From: Granulicella sp. WH15
GTDB taxonomy: Bacteria; Acidobacteriota; Terriglobia; Terriglobales; Acidobacteriaceae
Assembly (NCBI RefSeq): GCF_009914315.1
Contig: NZ_CP042596.1
Span: 4,526,001 to 4,590,000, forward strand
Direction of reading: 5' to 3'
DNA: 64,000 bases
Shown here: piece by piece, positions 16,589 through 23,938 of the stretch
How the letters are laid out: every line of letters starts with the position of its first letter
How positions within the stretch are numbered: position 1 is the first letter of the stretch
The notes under the pieces: generated by a model
What the model was told of the DNA's origin: nothing
The model's database searches: none
Seen by the model: only the letters and a program-made list of their open reading frames with translations
Translations under genes and position numbers: made by a program

Positions 16589-17650
16589 TTAAGGAATAAT
16601 CCGCTCTCGCCGCAGCCCGGCAAAGAACTCCGCAAACATTGCCTCAGTATCGATGCAATCGTGGAACCCCGCCTGCCGCGCCTTGATCGTGCTGGAGATA
16701 TTGTCATAGTCCAGCCGGAAGATCGCGTCGGCAAAATACCACGAGGCCACCTGCTCAAACGGCAGCGGCCGCAGGTTGTACTTGCGCACAATCTCCTCCC
16801 AAAGCGGCCCCTTATCGGCCATGTAGACCGCGAGCGGCGTCGGCACCGGCTCCGCCACCTCCAGCCCAAACATCTTCCCAATGCGCGGCCAAAGGTGCTG
16901 CCAGCGAATGTAATCGCCATTCGTAATGTTGAAGATCTCGTTCTTCGCCGCATCGCTCTGGCCCGACCAGACGGTAGCCTTGGCCAGAATATCCGCCGAT
17001 GTTAACTGATAGAGCGCCCTGTACGCCCCCTCCGTCCCCGGAAATCGGAACGGCAGCCCCAGTTCCTTGCAGATCGTCGCGTAGACCGCGATGGACATGC
17101 CCAGGTTCATCGGATTGCCCAGCCCAAAGCCGAGCGTCCCCTCCGGCCGCAGCGCCGTCCAAGTCCACGACTTCCCCTTCTGCCGCTCCCGCAACAGGTC
17201 CTCCTGCGCGTAGTAAAAGTTCGGCGGCATCAACCGGGGATCGTCCTCACGCGCAGGCGTCTTGAACGGCCCCAGATCGGCCCCATAGGCCTTGCCACCC
17301 TGATAAAACGCCACATGCTCCAGCGCCGAAGAACTAGCCTCCACCACATCCAGCAGGTTCCGCAGGATCGCCACATTAGCGGTGACGTGCTCCACTGGAG
17401 TCGGCTGCCATAGATACGCGCCGAAGACGATATGGGTCACGCCGCGCACATCCTTCAACGCCTCAGCCAGCGACGCGCGATCCATCAGATCAGCCGCAAT
17501 CGAGACCACTCCCTCCGGCACCTCGGCCGTGCGCCGCGACAGCCCATACACCTTCGTCCCCGGAACCGCGGCCCAAGCCTCAGCCGCCGCCCGCCCGCTC
17601 ACCCCATGAACCCCTGTAACCAGAACCACTTTTCCCGTCGACATACTCAT
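16589..17650 (-). CDS. PRISE-type SDR (progesterone 5-beta-reductase/iridoid synthase-like)
   Basis: 353 residues from the ATG at 17650. Extended SDR with N-terminal cofactor motif VTGVHGVSGRAAAE and the unusual NFYYAQEDLL segment (around residue 147) that marks the PRISE group of enone reductases, where this Tyr replaces the classical YxxxK. Other group-like features are GTLGFGLGNPMNLG and the long C-terminal helical part. Known members reduce 1,4-enones with NADPH; the bacterial substrate is unknown. It starts 4 bp after the preceding epimerase gene, so the two form an operon, divergent from a TetR gene. Confidence 0.8.
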   Translation of the reverse strand: MSMSTGKVVLVTGVHGVSGRAAAEAWAAVPGTKVYGLSRRTAEVPEGVVSIAADLMDRASLAEALKDVRGVTHIVFGAYLWQPTPVEHVTANVAILRNLLDVVEASSSALEHVAFYQGGKAYGADLGPFKTPAREDDPRLMPPNFYYAQEDLLRERQKGKSWTWTALRPEGTLGFGLGNPMNLGMSIAVYATICKELGLPFRFPGTEGAYRALYQLTSADILAKATVWSGQSDAAKNEIFNITNGDYIRWQHLWPRIGKMFGLEVAEPVPTPLAVYMADKGPLWEEIVRKYNLRPLPFEQVASWYFADAIFRLDYDNISSTIKARQAGFHDCIDTEAMFAEFFAGLRRERIIP

Positions 17651-17654
17651 CCCC

Positions 17655-18545
17655 TTACGCTCCAGCAATAAACTCGGCCAGCGACGGCCCCTTCGGCACC
17701 CAACCCAGCCGCCGCGCATTCGCTGCACTCACCAGGCTGTTCGACGTCACGCCATACCTGCCCGCCTCGCCCGCCTGCCGCACCACATCCTCCACGCTCA
17801 GCCCCATCGTCCTGCCGCCAAGCCCAAGCGACCGGCTCACCATCTCCGCGATCTCCAGGAACGAGGCATCCCCATTCTCCGCGAAGTAGAGCGAGCCACC
17901 CGGAGCCTTCTCCAGCACCAGCAGATACAGCTCCACCAGGTCGTCGATATGCACGTTCGAATAGCGATTCAACCCCTTGCCAAAGTAGACGCCCGCCCCT
18001 AGCTGCTTCGCAAGCGCAGCCAGCTTCGGCAGTTGCTCGCTGTTGGGATTCAGCCCCCGCCCCGTTCCGTAGATCATCGGCGGGCAGATCACGATGCCGC
18101 GAATCCCCTTGTCCAGCGCGGCCTCCCGCACCAGCCGGTTGATGGCCACACGAGGACGGCGAAAGGGCACCGGCTCGGAGTAAGTGTCCTCCGTAAAGTA
18201 AACCGATCCGGCAAACTCACCGCCAGCCGAGTCCGCGACGATGCTCGATCCAGTCGTATGGATGAGCGTCTTCTCCGTACGCTCGAGCGCCGCGATCAAC
18301 GTCACCACCGAGTCCGCATGTTCCGCACTGGCGGCGTGAATCACCGCATCGGCGGCCTGCGCGGCCTGCGTCAACACCGCAAAGTCATCGAGGCTCCCGA
18401 TCACCGGCTCCACGCCCCGCTCCCTGAGCAGCAACGCCTTCTCCTCCGACCGCACCAGCCCCGTCACCGCGTGCCCCGCCGCCATCAACCGCTCCGCGAC
18501 CGAACCACCGATGTAGCCCGACGCACCCGTCACAAATACCTTCAT
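17655..18545 (-). CDS. NAD(P)-dependent epimerase/dehydratase-like SDR
   Basis: 296 residues from the ATG at 18545 (AAGGAG about 8 nt upstream). Atypical/extended SDR with TGASGYIGGSVAERL at the N-terminus, DAVIHAASAEH, a Thr/Ser region (IHTTGSS), NRLVREAAL in place of a clear YxxxK, and the substrate-side RYSNVHIDDLVELY. Similar proteins are annotated as NAD-dependent epimerases or NAD(P)H-binding reductases. First gene of a two-gene operon with the PRISE SDR, facing a TetR regulator that may repress it. Confidence 0.8.
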   Translation of the reverse strand: MKVFVTGASGYIGGSVAERLMAAGHAVTGLVRSEEKALLLRERGVEPVIGSLDDFAVLTQAAQAADAVIHAASAEHADSVVTLIAALERTEKTLIHTTGSSIVADSAGGEFAGSVYFTEDTYSEPVPFRRPRVAINRLVREAALDKGIRGIVICPPMIYGTGRGLNPNSEQLPKLAALAKQLGAGVYFGKGLNRYSNVHIDDLVELYLLVLEKAPGGSLYFAENGDASFLEIAEMVSRSLGLGGRTMGLSVEDVVRQAGEAGRYGVTSNSLVSAANARRLGWVPKGPSLAEFIAGA

Positions 18546-18569
18546 AGCCCTTCTCCTTACAACCCCGCG

Positions 18570-18642
18570 AAGATGTACACCGAATATCTTTAACATGAAC
18601 ACCGTACACTTTGAGCACAACCGAGTCAAGATGTACAGTGTT
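18570..18642. promoter_or_regulatory. Cluster of TGTACA-type half sites between divergent SDR operon and TetR gene
   Basis: The intergenic region has AAGATGTACA at 18570-18579 and again at 18628-18637, plus AACACCGTACACTT (18598-18611), which is an approximate inverted copy of AAGATGTACAGTGTT (18628-18642). Repeated and inverted half sites between a TetR gene and its divergent operon are the usual place for its operators. Confidence 0.45.
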
Positions 18643-18646
18643 ATCC

Positions 18647-19216
18647 ATGCCGTACCCCGCCAAGACCGACCGCCAGACCATCCTCAACGCCGCGCTCGAC
18701 CAGGTAAGCCGCGAGGGGATGCAGGGCATGTCCCTGCGCGGCGTCGCCACGGCTCTGGACCTCGCCCCCACCGCGCTCTACCGCTACTTTGCCGACCGCG
18801 CCACGCTCGAATCGGCCATCAACGCCGAGACCGCGAACCGCCTGCACGCGGCCATGAAGAAAGCCGTCGGCAAGAAGGACGCGGTCGCGGCCATCCGCGC
18901 CACTGCCCAGGCCTACCTGCGCTTCGCCCGCGAGCACCGCAACCTGTACGAGCTGTTGATGTCCCCCTGCCACCCCTGCGTGGAGGATCTTCCCACGCAC
19001 CAGCAGCTTTGGGACTTCGTCATCGAGCAGGTAGCCCGGGTCTCCTCCCGCGAGCACGCCAACGAGGCCGCAGTGGCACTCTGGGCACACCTGCACGGCA
19101 TCGCCGCCTTCGAAGCAGCCCACGTCTTCGGTGAACAGAAGCCATCCCGCGGCTTCGACTTTGGATTAGAGGCATGGCTCCAAGCGGCGCAGGCAGCTTC
19201 TCACAAAAAGACTTAA
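18647..19216 (+). CDS. TetR-family transcriptional regulator
   Basis: 189 residues if started at the ATG at 18647; the in-frame TTG at 18611 would add 12 residues. The N-terminal helix-turn-helix is clear: TILNAALDQVSREGMQGMSLRGVATALDLAPTALYRYF split over residues ~8-48. The C-terminal ligand domain resembles the TetR_C/WHG type (LWAHLHGIAAFEA). Divergent from the epimerase-PRISE operon with repeated half sites between them, so it probably represses that operon and itself. Confidence 0.88.
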   Translation: MPYPAKTDRQTILNAALDQVSREGMQGMSLRGVATALDLAPTALYRYFADRATLESAINAETANRLHAAMKKAVGKKDAVAAIRATAQAYLRFAREHRNLYELLMSPCHPCVEDLPTHQQLWDFVIEQVARVSSREHANEAAVALWAHLHGIAAFEAAHVFGEQKPSRGFDFGLEAWLQAAQAASHKKT

Positions 19217-19271
19217 AAGCGCCCTGACGCCGGGCGGGCGGCACTTCGTGCGGTCTTGGACGCTTCGCGTG
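19215..19271 (-). repeat. Dispersed repeat, module A
   Basis: Reverse orientation: AAAAGCGCCCTGACGCCGGG, GCAC-TTC-GTGC mini-hairpin, TCTTGGACGCTTCGCGTG. It starts on the TetR stop codon region. Confidence 0.8.
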
Positions 19272-19365
19272 TTTCTTCTTCCCCAAATGTGTCACAACCC
19301 CCGTCCCCGCAATGCGATAGCATAATCTCATCCACCATCCCGACCCCAAACCGCACCGACCGCCC

Positions 19366-19944
19366 TTGCCCTTCCTCAGCCAATTCCGCGCCGCGCCCAA
19401 TCTCCTCACGCTCATGCGGCTGTTCATCATCCCCTTCCTCGTCATCAACATCCTCGACGGCAACTTCCGCACCGCCTTCGCCCTGCTCATGTTCGCGGGC
19501 ATCTCCGACGGCTTCGACGGCCTGCTCGCCCGCTGGCTCTCCCAGCACACCAAGCTCGGCCTCTACCTCGACCCCATCGCCGACAAGCTCCTCCTCAGCA
19601 CCCTCTTCCTGGTCCTCACCCACGTCGGCCTCATCCCGCGCTACGTCACCGTGCTGGTCTTCAGCCGCGATCTCGGCATCCTCCTCATCGCTACACTGCT
19701 CTTCGCCACCAACACCCTGCGCGACTTTCGCCCCTCCATCCTGGGCAAGCTCAACACCTTCCTCCAGATCATCACGCTGGTCCTCATCATGAGCGGCCGT
19801 GCATTTGCCATCCCCGGCCTGCCCGCCATCTCGACAGCGCTGCTCGAAGTCATCGCCTTCCTGGCCCCCCTCTCGGCGGCCCAGTACGCCTGGCTGGTCA
19901 TCCAACGCGTCAGCAGCACCCCGCCTACTACTACCCAGCCGTAA
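19366..19944 (+). CDS. pgsA: CDP-alcohol phosphatidyltransferase (PgsA-like)
   Basis: 192 residues with a TTG start at 19366 and no obvious ribosome site; the start is the weakest point. The CDP-alcohol phosphotransferase signature is complete: SDGFDGLLAR, eight residues, then GLYLDPIADK (D-G-x2-A-R-x8-G-x3-D-x3-D), near residues 48-75. Begins with PNLLTLMRLFIIPFLV, as in CDP-diacylglycerol-glycerol-3-phosphate transferases, and has several further hydrophobic helices. It probably makes phosphatidylglycerophosphate at the inner membrane, though cardiolipin synthase-type members share these motifs. 87 bp upstream of iscR. Confidence 0.8.
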   Translation: MPFLSQFRAAPNLLTLMRLFIIPFLVINILDGNFRTAFALLMFAGISDGFDGLLARWLSQHTKLGLYLDPIADKLLLSTLFLVLTHVGLIPRYVTVLVFSRDLGILLIATLLFATNTLRDFRPSILGKLNTFLQIITLVLIMSGRAFAIPGLPAISTALLEVIAFLAPLSAAQYAWLVIQRVSSTPPTTTQP

Positions 19945-19952
19945 TCCCCCTA

Positions 19953-19981
19953 TTGCGCCCCCACCCGCCCAGCCGTACACT
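19953..19981 (+). promoter_or_regulatory. Candidate promoter of the isc genes
   Basis: TTGCGC (19953-19958), 17-bp spacer, TACACT (19976-19981), about 50 bp before the iscR start. Four of six matches at the -10. I do not see an E. coli-type IscR operator, so autoregulation is unproven. Confidence 0.35.
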
Positions 19982-20031
19982 AGAAATAGGGAATACCGTC
20001 CATTTTGGTCGTCGTTCCCCCGAGACCAAAG

Positions 20032-20544
20032 ATGCTGCGCCTGACTAAAAAAGCGGACTACGGACTGATGGCCCTGAAGTACCTGGCCGAGCAGGCGGCC
20101 CAGTCTGCCTTGCATCCAGTCGTCGGCGCAGTTCCATCTACGGGAGCCCAGTCCGCCAAGGACATCGCCGACGCTTACCACATCCCCCCGCAGCTTCTGG
20201 CCAAGATTCTCCAGACCCTCGCCCGCGCGGGCCTTCTCATCTCCCACGCCGGCACCAACGGCGGCTACGCGCTGGCCAAGCCGGCTGCGGAGATCTCGGC
20301 CTTCGAGGTCATCCGCGCCATCGACGGCCCGCTCTTCATCACTAGTTGCATCACCATCCACGGCGCTTGCGATCTCGATAGCCACTGCACTATTAAAGAA
20401 CCGCTGCGCAAGGTAAACGACAGCATCAAAGACCTGTTGAGCGGCATCAAAATATCGGACTTAATTGATCCGGCTGAGACCTCTGCCGAACATGCTGCCC
20501 GTAAAGCCCCTCTCGGCGGCGGCCTCGTCAGCATCGCGCTGTAA
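20032..20544 (+). CDS. iscR: Rrf2-family regulator, IscR-like
   Basis: 170 residues from ATG 20032. Winged helix at the N-terminus ([18 protein letters not shown], then [19 protein letters not shown] and the Gly-rich wing [17 protein letters not shown]). Three cysteines in the C-x5-C-x5-C-like arrangement [14 protein letters not shown] match the iron-sulfur ligands of IscR. In the family the [2Fe-2S] form represses isc transcription. It heads iscS-iscU-iscA as in other bacteria. An insertion of about 15 residues (residues ~26-40, [17 protein letters not shown]) between the first helix and the recognition region is longer than in E. coli IscR. Confidence 0.88.
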   Translation: MLRLTKKADYGLMALKYLAEQAAQSALHPVVGAVPSTGAQSAKDIADAYHIPPQLLAKILQTLARAGLLISHAGTNGGYALAKPAAEISAFEVIRAIDGPLFITSCITIHGACDLDSHCTIKEPLRKVNDSIKDLLSGIKISDLIDPAETSAEHAARKAPLGGGLVSIAL

Positions 20545-20605
20545 CCCCAAGCGCCTAGAGTTCAGAGACATACGAGTTCAGCAGCACAAGTTCAGGAGCC
20601 CCCAT

Positions 20606-21916
20606 ATGACCGACGAAACCGCAATCCAGATGGAAAAGAACTCCAACATGACCACCAACGGCCTCATCATCACGGACTCCGGCCAGCCCCTGCCCGAGGG
20701 CGTCACCCTGCCCATCTACATGGACAACCACGCCACCACCCCCATGGACCCGCGCGTGCTCGACGCCATGCTGCCCTACTTCGGCAAGATCTTCGGCAAC
20801 GCCGCCAGCCGCAACCACCAGTTCGGCTGGGAAGCCGAGCAGGCCGTCGATAAGGCCCGCGAACAGGTCGCCAAGCTCATCGGAGCCTCGGCCAAAGAGA
20901 TCATCTTCACCTCCGGCGCGACTGAGTCGAACAACCTCGCCATCAAGGGCATCGCCGAGATGTACCGTGAGCGCGGCAACCACATCATCACCCAGGTCAC
21001 CGAGCACAAGGCCGTCCTCGACACCTGCAAGAAGCTCGAGAAGTCCGGCTACTCGGTCACCTACCTGCCCGTGCAGGCCGACGGCCTCATCTCGCTGGCC
21101 GACCTCGAAGCAGCCATGACCGACAAGACCATTCTGGTCTCGATCATGTTTGCCAACAATGAGATCGGCGTCATCCAGCCCGTCGCCGAGATCGGCAAGC
21201 TCTGCAAGTCCAAGGGCATCCTCTTCCACACCGACGCCGTCCAGGCCGTCGGCAAGATCCCGGTCGACGTGCAGTCGATGGGCATCGACGTCCTCTCGCT
21301 CAGCGGCCACAAGATCTACGGGCCGAAGGGTGTGGGCGCGCTCTACGTCCGCCGCCGCAACCCGCGCGTCCAGATCACCGAGCAGATCAACGGCGGAGGC
21401 CACGAGCGCGGAATGCGTTCGGGCACGCTCAACGTCCCCGGCATCGTCGGCCTGGGCGCTGCCTGCGAGATCGCGCTGAACGAGATGGCCGAGGAGGCCA
21501 AGCGGGAAGCTGAGCTCCGCGACTACCTGAAAGCCAAGCTCGAGAATGCGCTCGACTACGTCACGGTCAACGGCAACATGGAGCACCACCTGCCCGGCAA
21601 CCTCAACATGAGCTTCGTCCACGTCGAGGGCGAGTCGCTCCTGATGGGCATTAACGACATCGCGGTCAGCTCCGGTTCGGCCTGCACCTCGGCCACGCTG
21701 GAGCCCAGCTACGTCCTCAAGGCCCTCGGCCTCGGCGACGACGTCGCCCACAGCTCCATCCGCTTCGGACTCGGCCGCTTCAACAACAAGGCCGAGGTCG
21801 ATTACGTCTCGGACAAGATCATCACGGTCGTCAAACACCTCCGCGAGATGAGCCCGCTCTACGAGATGGTCAAGGAAGGCATCGACCTGAGCAAGATCGA
21901 GTGGGCAGCCCACTAA
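20606..21916 (+). CDS. iscS: Cysteine desulfurase IscS
   Basis: 436 residues from ATG 20606 with CAGGAG 8 nt upstream. The N-terminus has an extra ~30 residues before the usual [16 protein letters not shown] start. Aminotransferase class V fold: [27 protein letters not shown] lysine in [12 protein letters not shown] near residue 236, and the mobile catalytic Cys in [16 protein letters not shown] near residue 360, the group I (IscS/NifS) type. It supplies sulfur to IscU. iscU follows after 63 bp. Confidence 0.96.
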   Translation: MTDETAIQMEKNSNMTTNGLIITDSGQPLPEGVTLPIYMDNHATTPMDPRVLDAMLPYFGKIFGNAASRNHQFGWEAEQAVDKAREQVAKLIGASAKEIIFTSGATESNNLAIKGIAEMYRERGNHIITQVTEHKAVLDTCKKLEKSGYSVTYLPVQADGLISLADLEAAMTDKTILVSIMFANNEIGVIQPVAEIGKLCKSKGILFHTDAVQAVGKIPVDVQSMGIDVLSLSGHKIYGPKGVGALYVRRRNPRVQITEQINGGGHERGMRSGTLNVPGIVGLGAACEIALNEMAEEAKREAELRDYLKAKLENALDYVTVNGNMEHHLPGNLNMSFVHVEGESLLMGINDIAVSSGSACTSATLEPSYVLKALGLGDDVAHSSIRFGLGRFNNKAEVDYVSDKIITVVKHLREMSPLYEMVKEGIDLSKIEWAAH

Positions 21917-21979
21917 TTATTAATCCGGTGACTATTTCACCGCCATATCATCTAATCAGTAAGCATCAGGAGAATCCAC

Positions 21980-22402
21980 ATGGCATACAGCGATAAGGTA
22001 GTCGATCACTACAGCAATCCCCGCAACGTCGGACAGCTCGACAAGTCTTCGGACGAGGTCGGCACCGGACTCGTCGGCGCGCCGGAGTGCGGCGACGTCA
22101 TGCGTCTCCAGATCCGCGTGAACCCCGAGACCCAGGTCATCGAAGAGGCCAAGTTCAAGACCTTCGGCTGCGGCTCGGCCATCGCCTCCAGCTCGCTCGC
22201 CACCGAGTGGGTCAAGGGCAAGACCATCGCCGAGGCCCTGACGATCTCGAACACGGACATCGTCAAGGAGCTGGCGCTTCCCCCGGTTAAGATCCACTGC
22301 TCGGTACTCGCGGAAGACGCGATCCGCGCGGCCATCGGCGACTGGAAGAAGAAGAACAACGTCGCCGAAACTGAGCACGCAGCCGTCGTCGCCGCTCACT
22401 AA
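21980..22402 (+). CDS. iscU: Iron-sulfur cluster scaffold IscU
   Basis: 140 residues, CAGGAGA upstream. MAYSDKVVDHYSNPRNVG start; three conserved cluster cysteines (PECGD, FGCGSAIASSS, HCSVLAEDAI) and the chaperone-recognition motif LPPVK just before the third Cys, the site bound by HscA with HscB. Fe-S clusters are built here with sulfur from IscS. A foreign-looking two-gene cassette separates it from iscA. Confidence 0.96.
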   Translation: MAYSDKVVDHYSNPRNVGQLDKSSDEVGTGLVGAPECGDVMRLQIRVNPETQVIEEAKFKTFGCGSAIASSSLATEWVKGKTIAEALTISNTDIVKELALPPVKIHCSVLAEDAIRAAIGDWKKKNNVAETEHAAVVAAH

Positions 22403-22506
22403 AACGGCGTATTCACGGGAGGCAGTGGAGTTGCAATGCTCTGCTGCCTCACGTCGCCCGAGAAAGAGCCTTGTGCGATATTTTGGCTCTATCCTCTAAA
22501 GATGCA

Positions 22507-22521
22507 ATCGCAACGTGCGAT
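22507..22521. promoter_or_regulatory. Palindrome in the leader of the DUF2335 cassette
   Basis: ATCGCA-ACG-TGCGAT (22507-22521), with GTGCGATAT present as a direct repeat at 22473-22481 and 22515-22523, plus a GAGGCAG/CTGCCTC hairpin just upstream (about 22420-22450). The 143-bp gap after iscU thus appears to hold the cassette's own control region. Confidence 0.4.
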
Positions 22522-22546
22522 ATGTGTAGTATGTCTGTGAGTCCAT

Positions 22547-22759
22547 ATGAACTCTAAAGCATCAGCCCGTACGGATTTCCTGTTCGCCCGTCCCTCCTTC
22601 GGAAGCGGCTTCGCGCGTGCGCTCGATCTCGGTGGTACCTTCGATGCGTACAACTCGAGTGCTACCGGAGAAGAAGCAGACGAGCGTGCAATCACCAGTG
22701 ATTGGCTAGTGGTTGGTAAGGATCTAGGCATCGCAATCGAGCAGGCAAAAAGGAAGTGA
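22547..22759 (+). CDS. Small hypothetical protein, first gene of a two-gene cassette
   Basis: 70 residues, highly charged and acidic in the middle: RTDFLFARPSFGSGFARALD, then LGGTFDAYNSS and ADERAITSDWLVVGKDLGIA. No signal or membrane segment. Its stop codon overlaps the GTG start of the DUF2335 gene (GTGA), so the two are translationally coupled. Codon use is much less G/C-ending than in the flanking isc genes. I recall similar small proteins next to DUF2335 genes elsewhere but cannot verify this here. Function unknown; a regulator or partner of the membrane protein is a guess. Confidence 0.6.
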   Translation: MNSKASARTDFLFARPSFGSGFARALDLGGTFDAYNSSATGEEADERAITSDWLVVGKDLGIAIEQAKRK

Positions 22760-23229
22760 ACCGACGCTCGCAGCAGAAGCATACATCCCAGCTAGCTCAT
22801 CATTCCTCTGCTGAACCAGGGCAAGTTGATAATGTCAATGCGGTGTCGCGATCTGTCGAATTCGTAAGCTATTCTGGCCCGTTGCCTCCACCGGAGGTTC
22901 TGCGCCAATTTGAAGAGATTATCCCTGGCTCCGCAGAGCGGATTTTTTCTCAGTTTGAAGCCCAGTCCACTCACCGCCGCAGGATGGAAGCAACTGCCAT
23001 CTCATCTGGTGCTTTTAGCCAGAAGTTGGGAACGATAAGTGGCGCACTCATTGGCCTGCTCGGCGTTGGAGGAGGAGTCTGGTTGTCCCACGATGGGAAG
23101 AGTCTTGCAGGCCTAAGCACTCTGTTCTCGACCCTGGCCGTACTCGTCGGAACCTATCTCTATAAACGTCACCAGCAAGATAATGAACGGGCTGAAAAGA
23201 ACAAACCTTCCAGTCCCCAGGCGAAATAA
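22756..23229 (+). CDS. DUF2335-like small membrane protein
   Basis: 157 residues with a GTG start preceded by AAAAAGGA and overlapping the previous stop by 4 bp. A soluble N-terminal part includes PLPPPEVLRQFEEIIPGSAE and FSQFEAQSTHRRRMEATAI (about residues 42-82), the hallmark of the DUF2335 family; two transmembrane segments follow (GTISGALIGLLGVGGGVWLS at ~91-111 and LFSTLAVLVGTYLYK at ~122-137) with a charged C-terminal tail. The family has no established function; members are found sporadically, often in mobile or accessory regions. It sits between iscU and iscA and ends 2 bp before iscA. Confidence 0.75.
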   Translation: MNRRSQQKHTSQLAHHSSAEPGQVDNVNAVSRSVEFVSYSGPLPPPEVLRQFEEIIPGSAERIFSQFEAQSTHRRRMEATAISSGAFSQKLGTISGALIGLLGVGGGVWLSHDGKSLAGLSTLFSTLAVLVGTYLYKRHQQDNERAEKNKPSSPQAK

Positions 23230-23231
23230 TC

Positions 23232-23729
23232 ATGTCCACAGTCTCCATATCGTCGACCACCAGTCAAGCGATGAGTGCCCACGCGCCCGCTGCACCCAAA
23301 GACCCCTTCGCGGGCATGACCCTGCTCACCGCCGAGGGCCAGCAGCCCCGCGCCAAGCAGGCCATCGAGATCACCAAAAACGCCCTCAAGCGCATCCGCA
23401 TCGCCATGGCCAAGGAGGGCATCTCGCCCACCGCTGGCGGCCTCCGCGTGGGCATCACCGGCGGCGGCTGCTCTGGTTTGTCATACAACATCCGCTTCGA
23501 TACGCAGCCCCGCGAGCGCGACCGCACCTTCGTCTTCGGTGCTGGCCTCGAGACTCCGAACGATCCCTCCGGTGCGCAGGCGGTCCGGATCTTCGTCGAT
23601 CCCAAGTCCTTCCTCTACCTGGCGGGCATGGTCCTCGACTTCGAGGAGACCCTCATGCGCCAAGGCTTCAACTTCATCAACCCGAACTCCACCAAGAGCT
23701 GCGGTTGCGGCTCCAGTTTCTCCGCCTGA
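23232..23729 (+). CDS. iscA: Iron-sulfur assembly protein of the HesB/IscA/ErpA family
   Basis: 165 residues, with ~45 extra N-terminal residues before the IscA domain. Domain features: AIEITKNALKRIRIAMAK, GLRVGITGGGCSGLSYNI with the first conserved Cys, then DPKSFLYLAGMVLDFEE and the C-terminal CGCG pair. A-type carriers deliver clusters to apoproteins. It belongs to the isc set, but the DUF2335 cassette ends only 2 bp upstream, so its expression now probably depends on readthrough from, or coupling to, the cassette. Confidence 0.92.
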   Translation: MSTVSISSTTSQAMSAHAPAAPKDPFAGMTLLTAEGQQPRAKQAIEITKNALKRIRIAMAKEGISPTAGGLRVGITGGGCSGLSYNIRFDTQPRERDRTFVFGAGLETPNDPSGAQAVRIFVDPKSFLYLAGMVLDFEETLMRQGFNFINPNSTKSCGCGSSFSA

Positions 23730-23938
23730 GTTTTTCCACAAAGAAGCAAAAAACAGCCAACAGGCCCAAAGGAATCTCCTAAGATTCCTAAAAATTGGCC
23801 TGCACGGGGAAGAACTTACGCATCTTACCAGCCAAAAATGCCCGATTTTTATGGGCCATAATTATTGTTGAAGCAGATTTCAGCCGAATTACAAATGGCA
23901 GACAATTTGCTTGCAGCTCATGTTGCGCGCGTAGCGCC

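Noticed and set aside
22547..23229. Calling the DUF2335 cassette a toxin-antitoxin system
   Set aside because: No toxin or antitoxin domain can be recognised and nothing in the sequence shows toxicity; kept only as a hypothesis in the findings.
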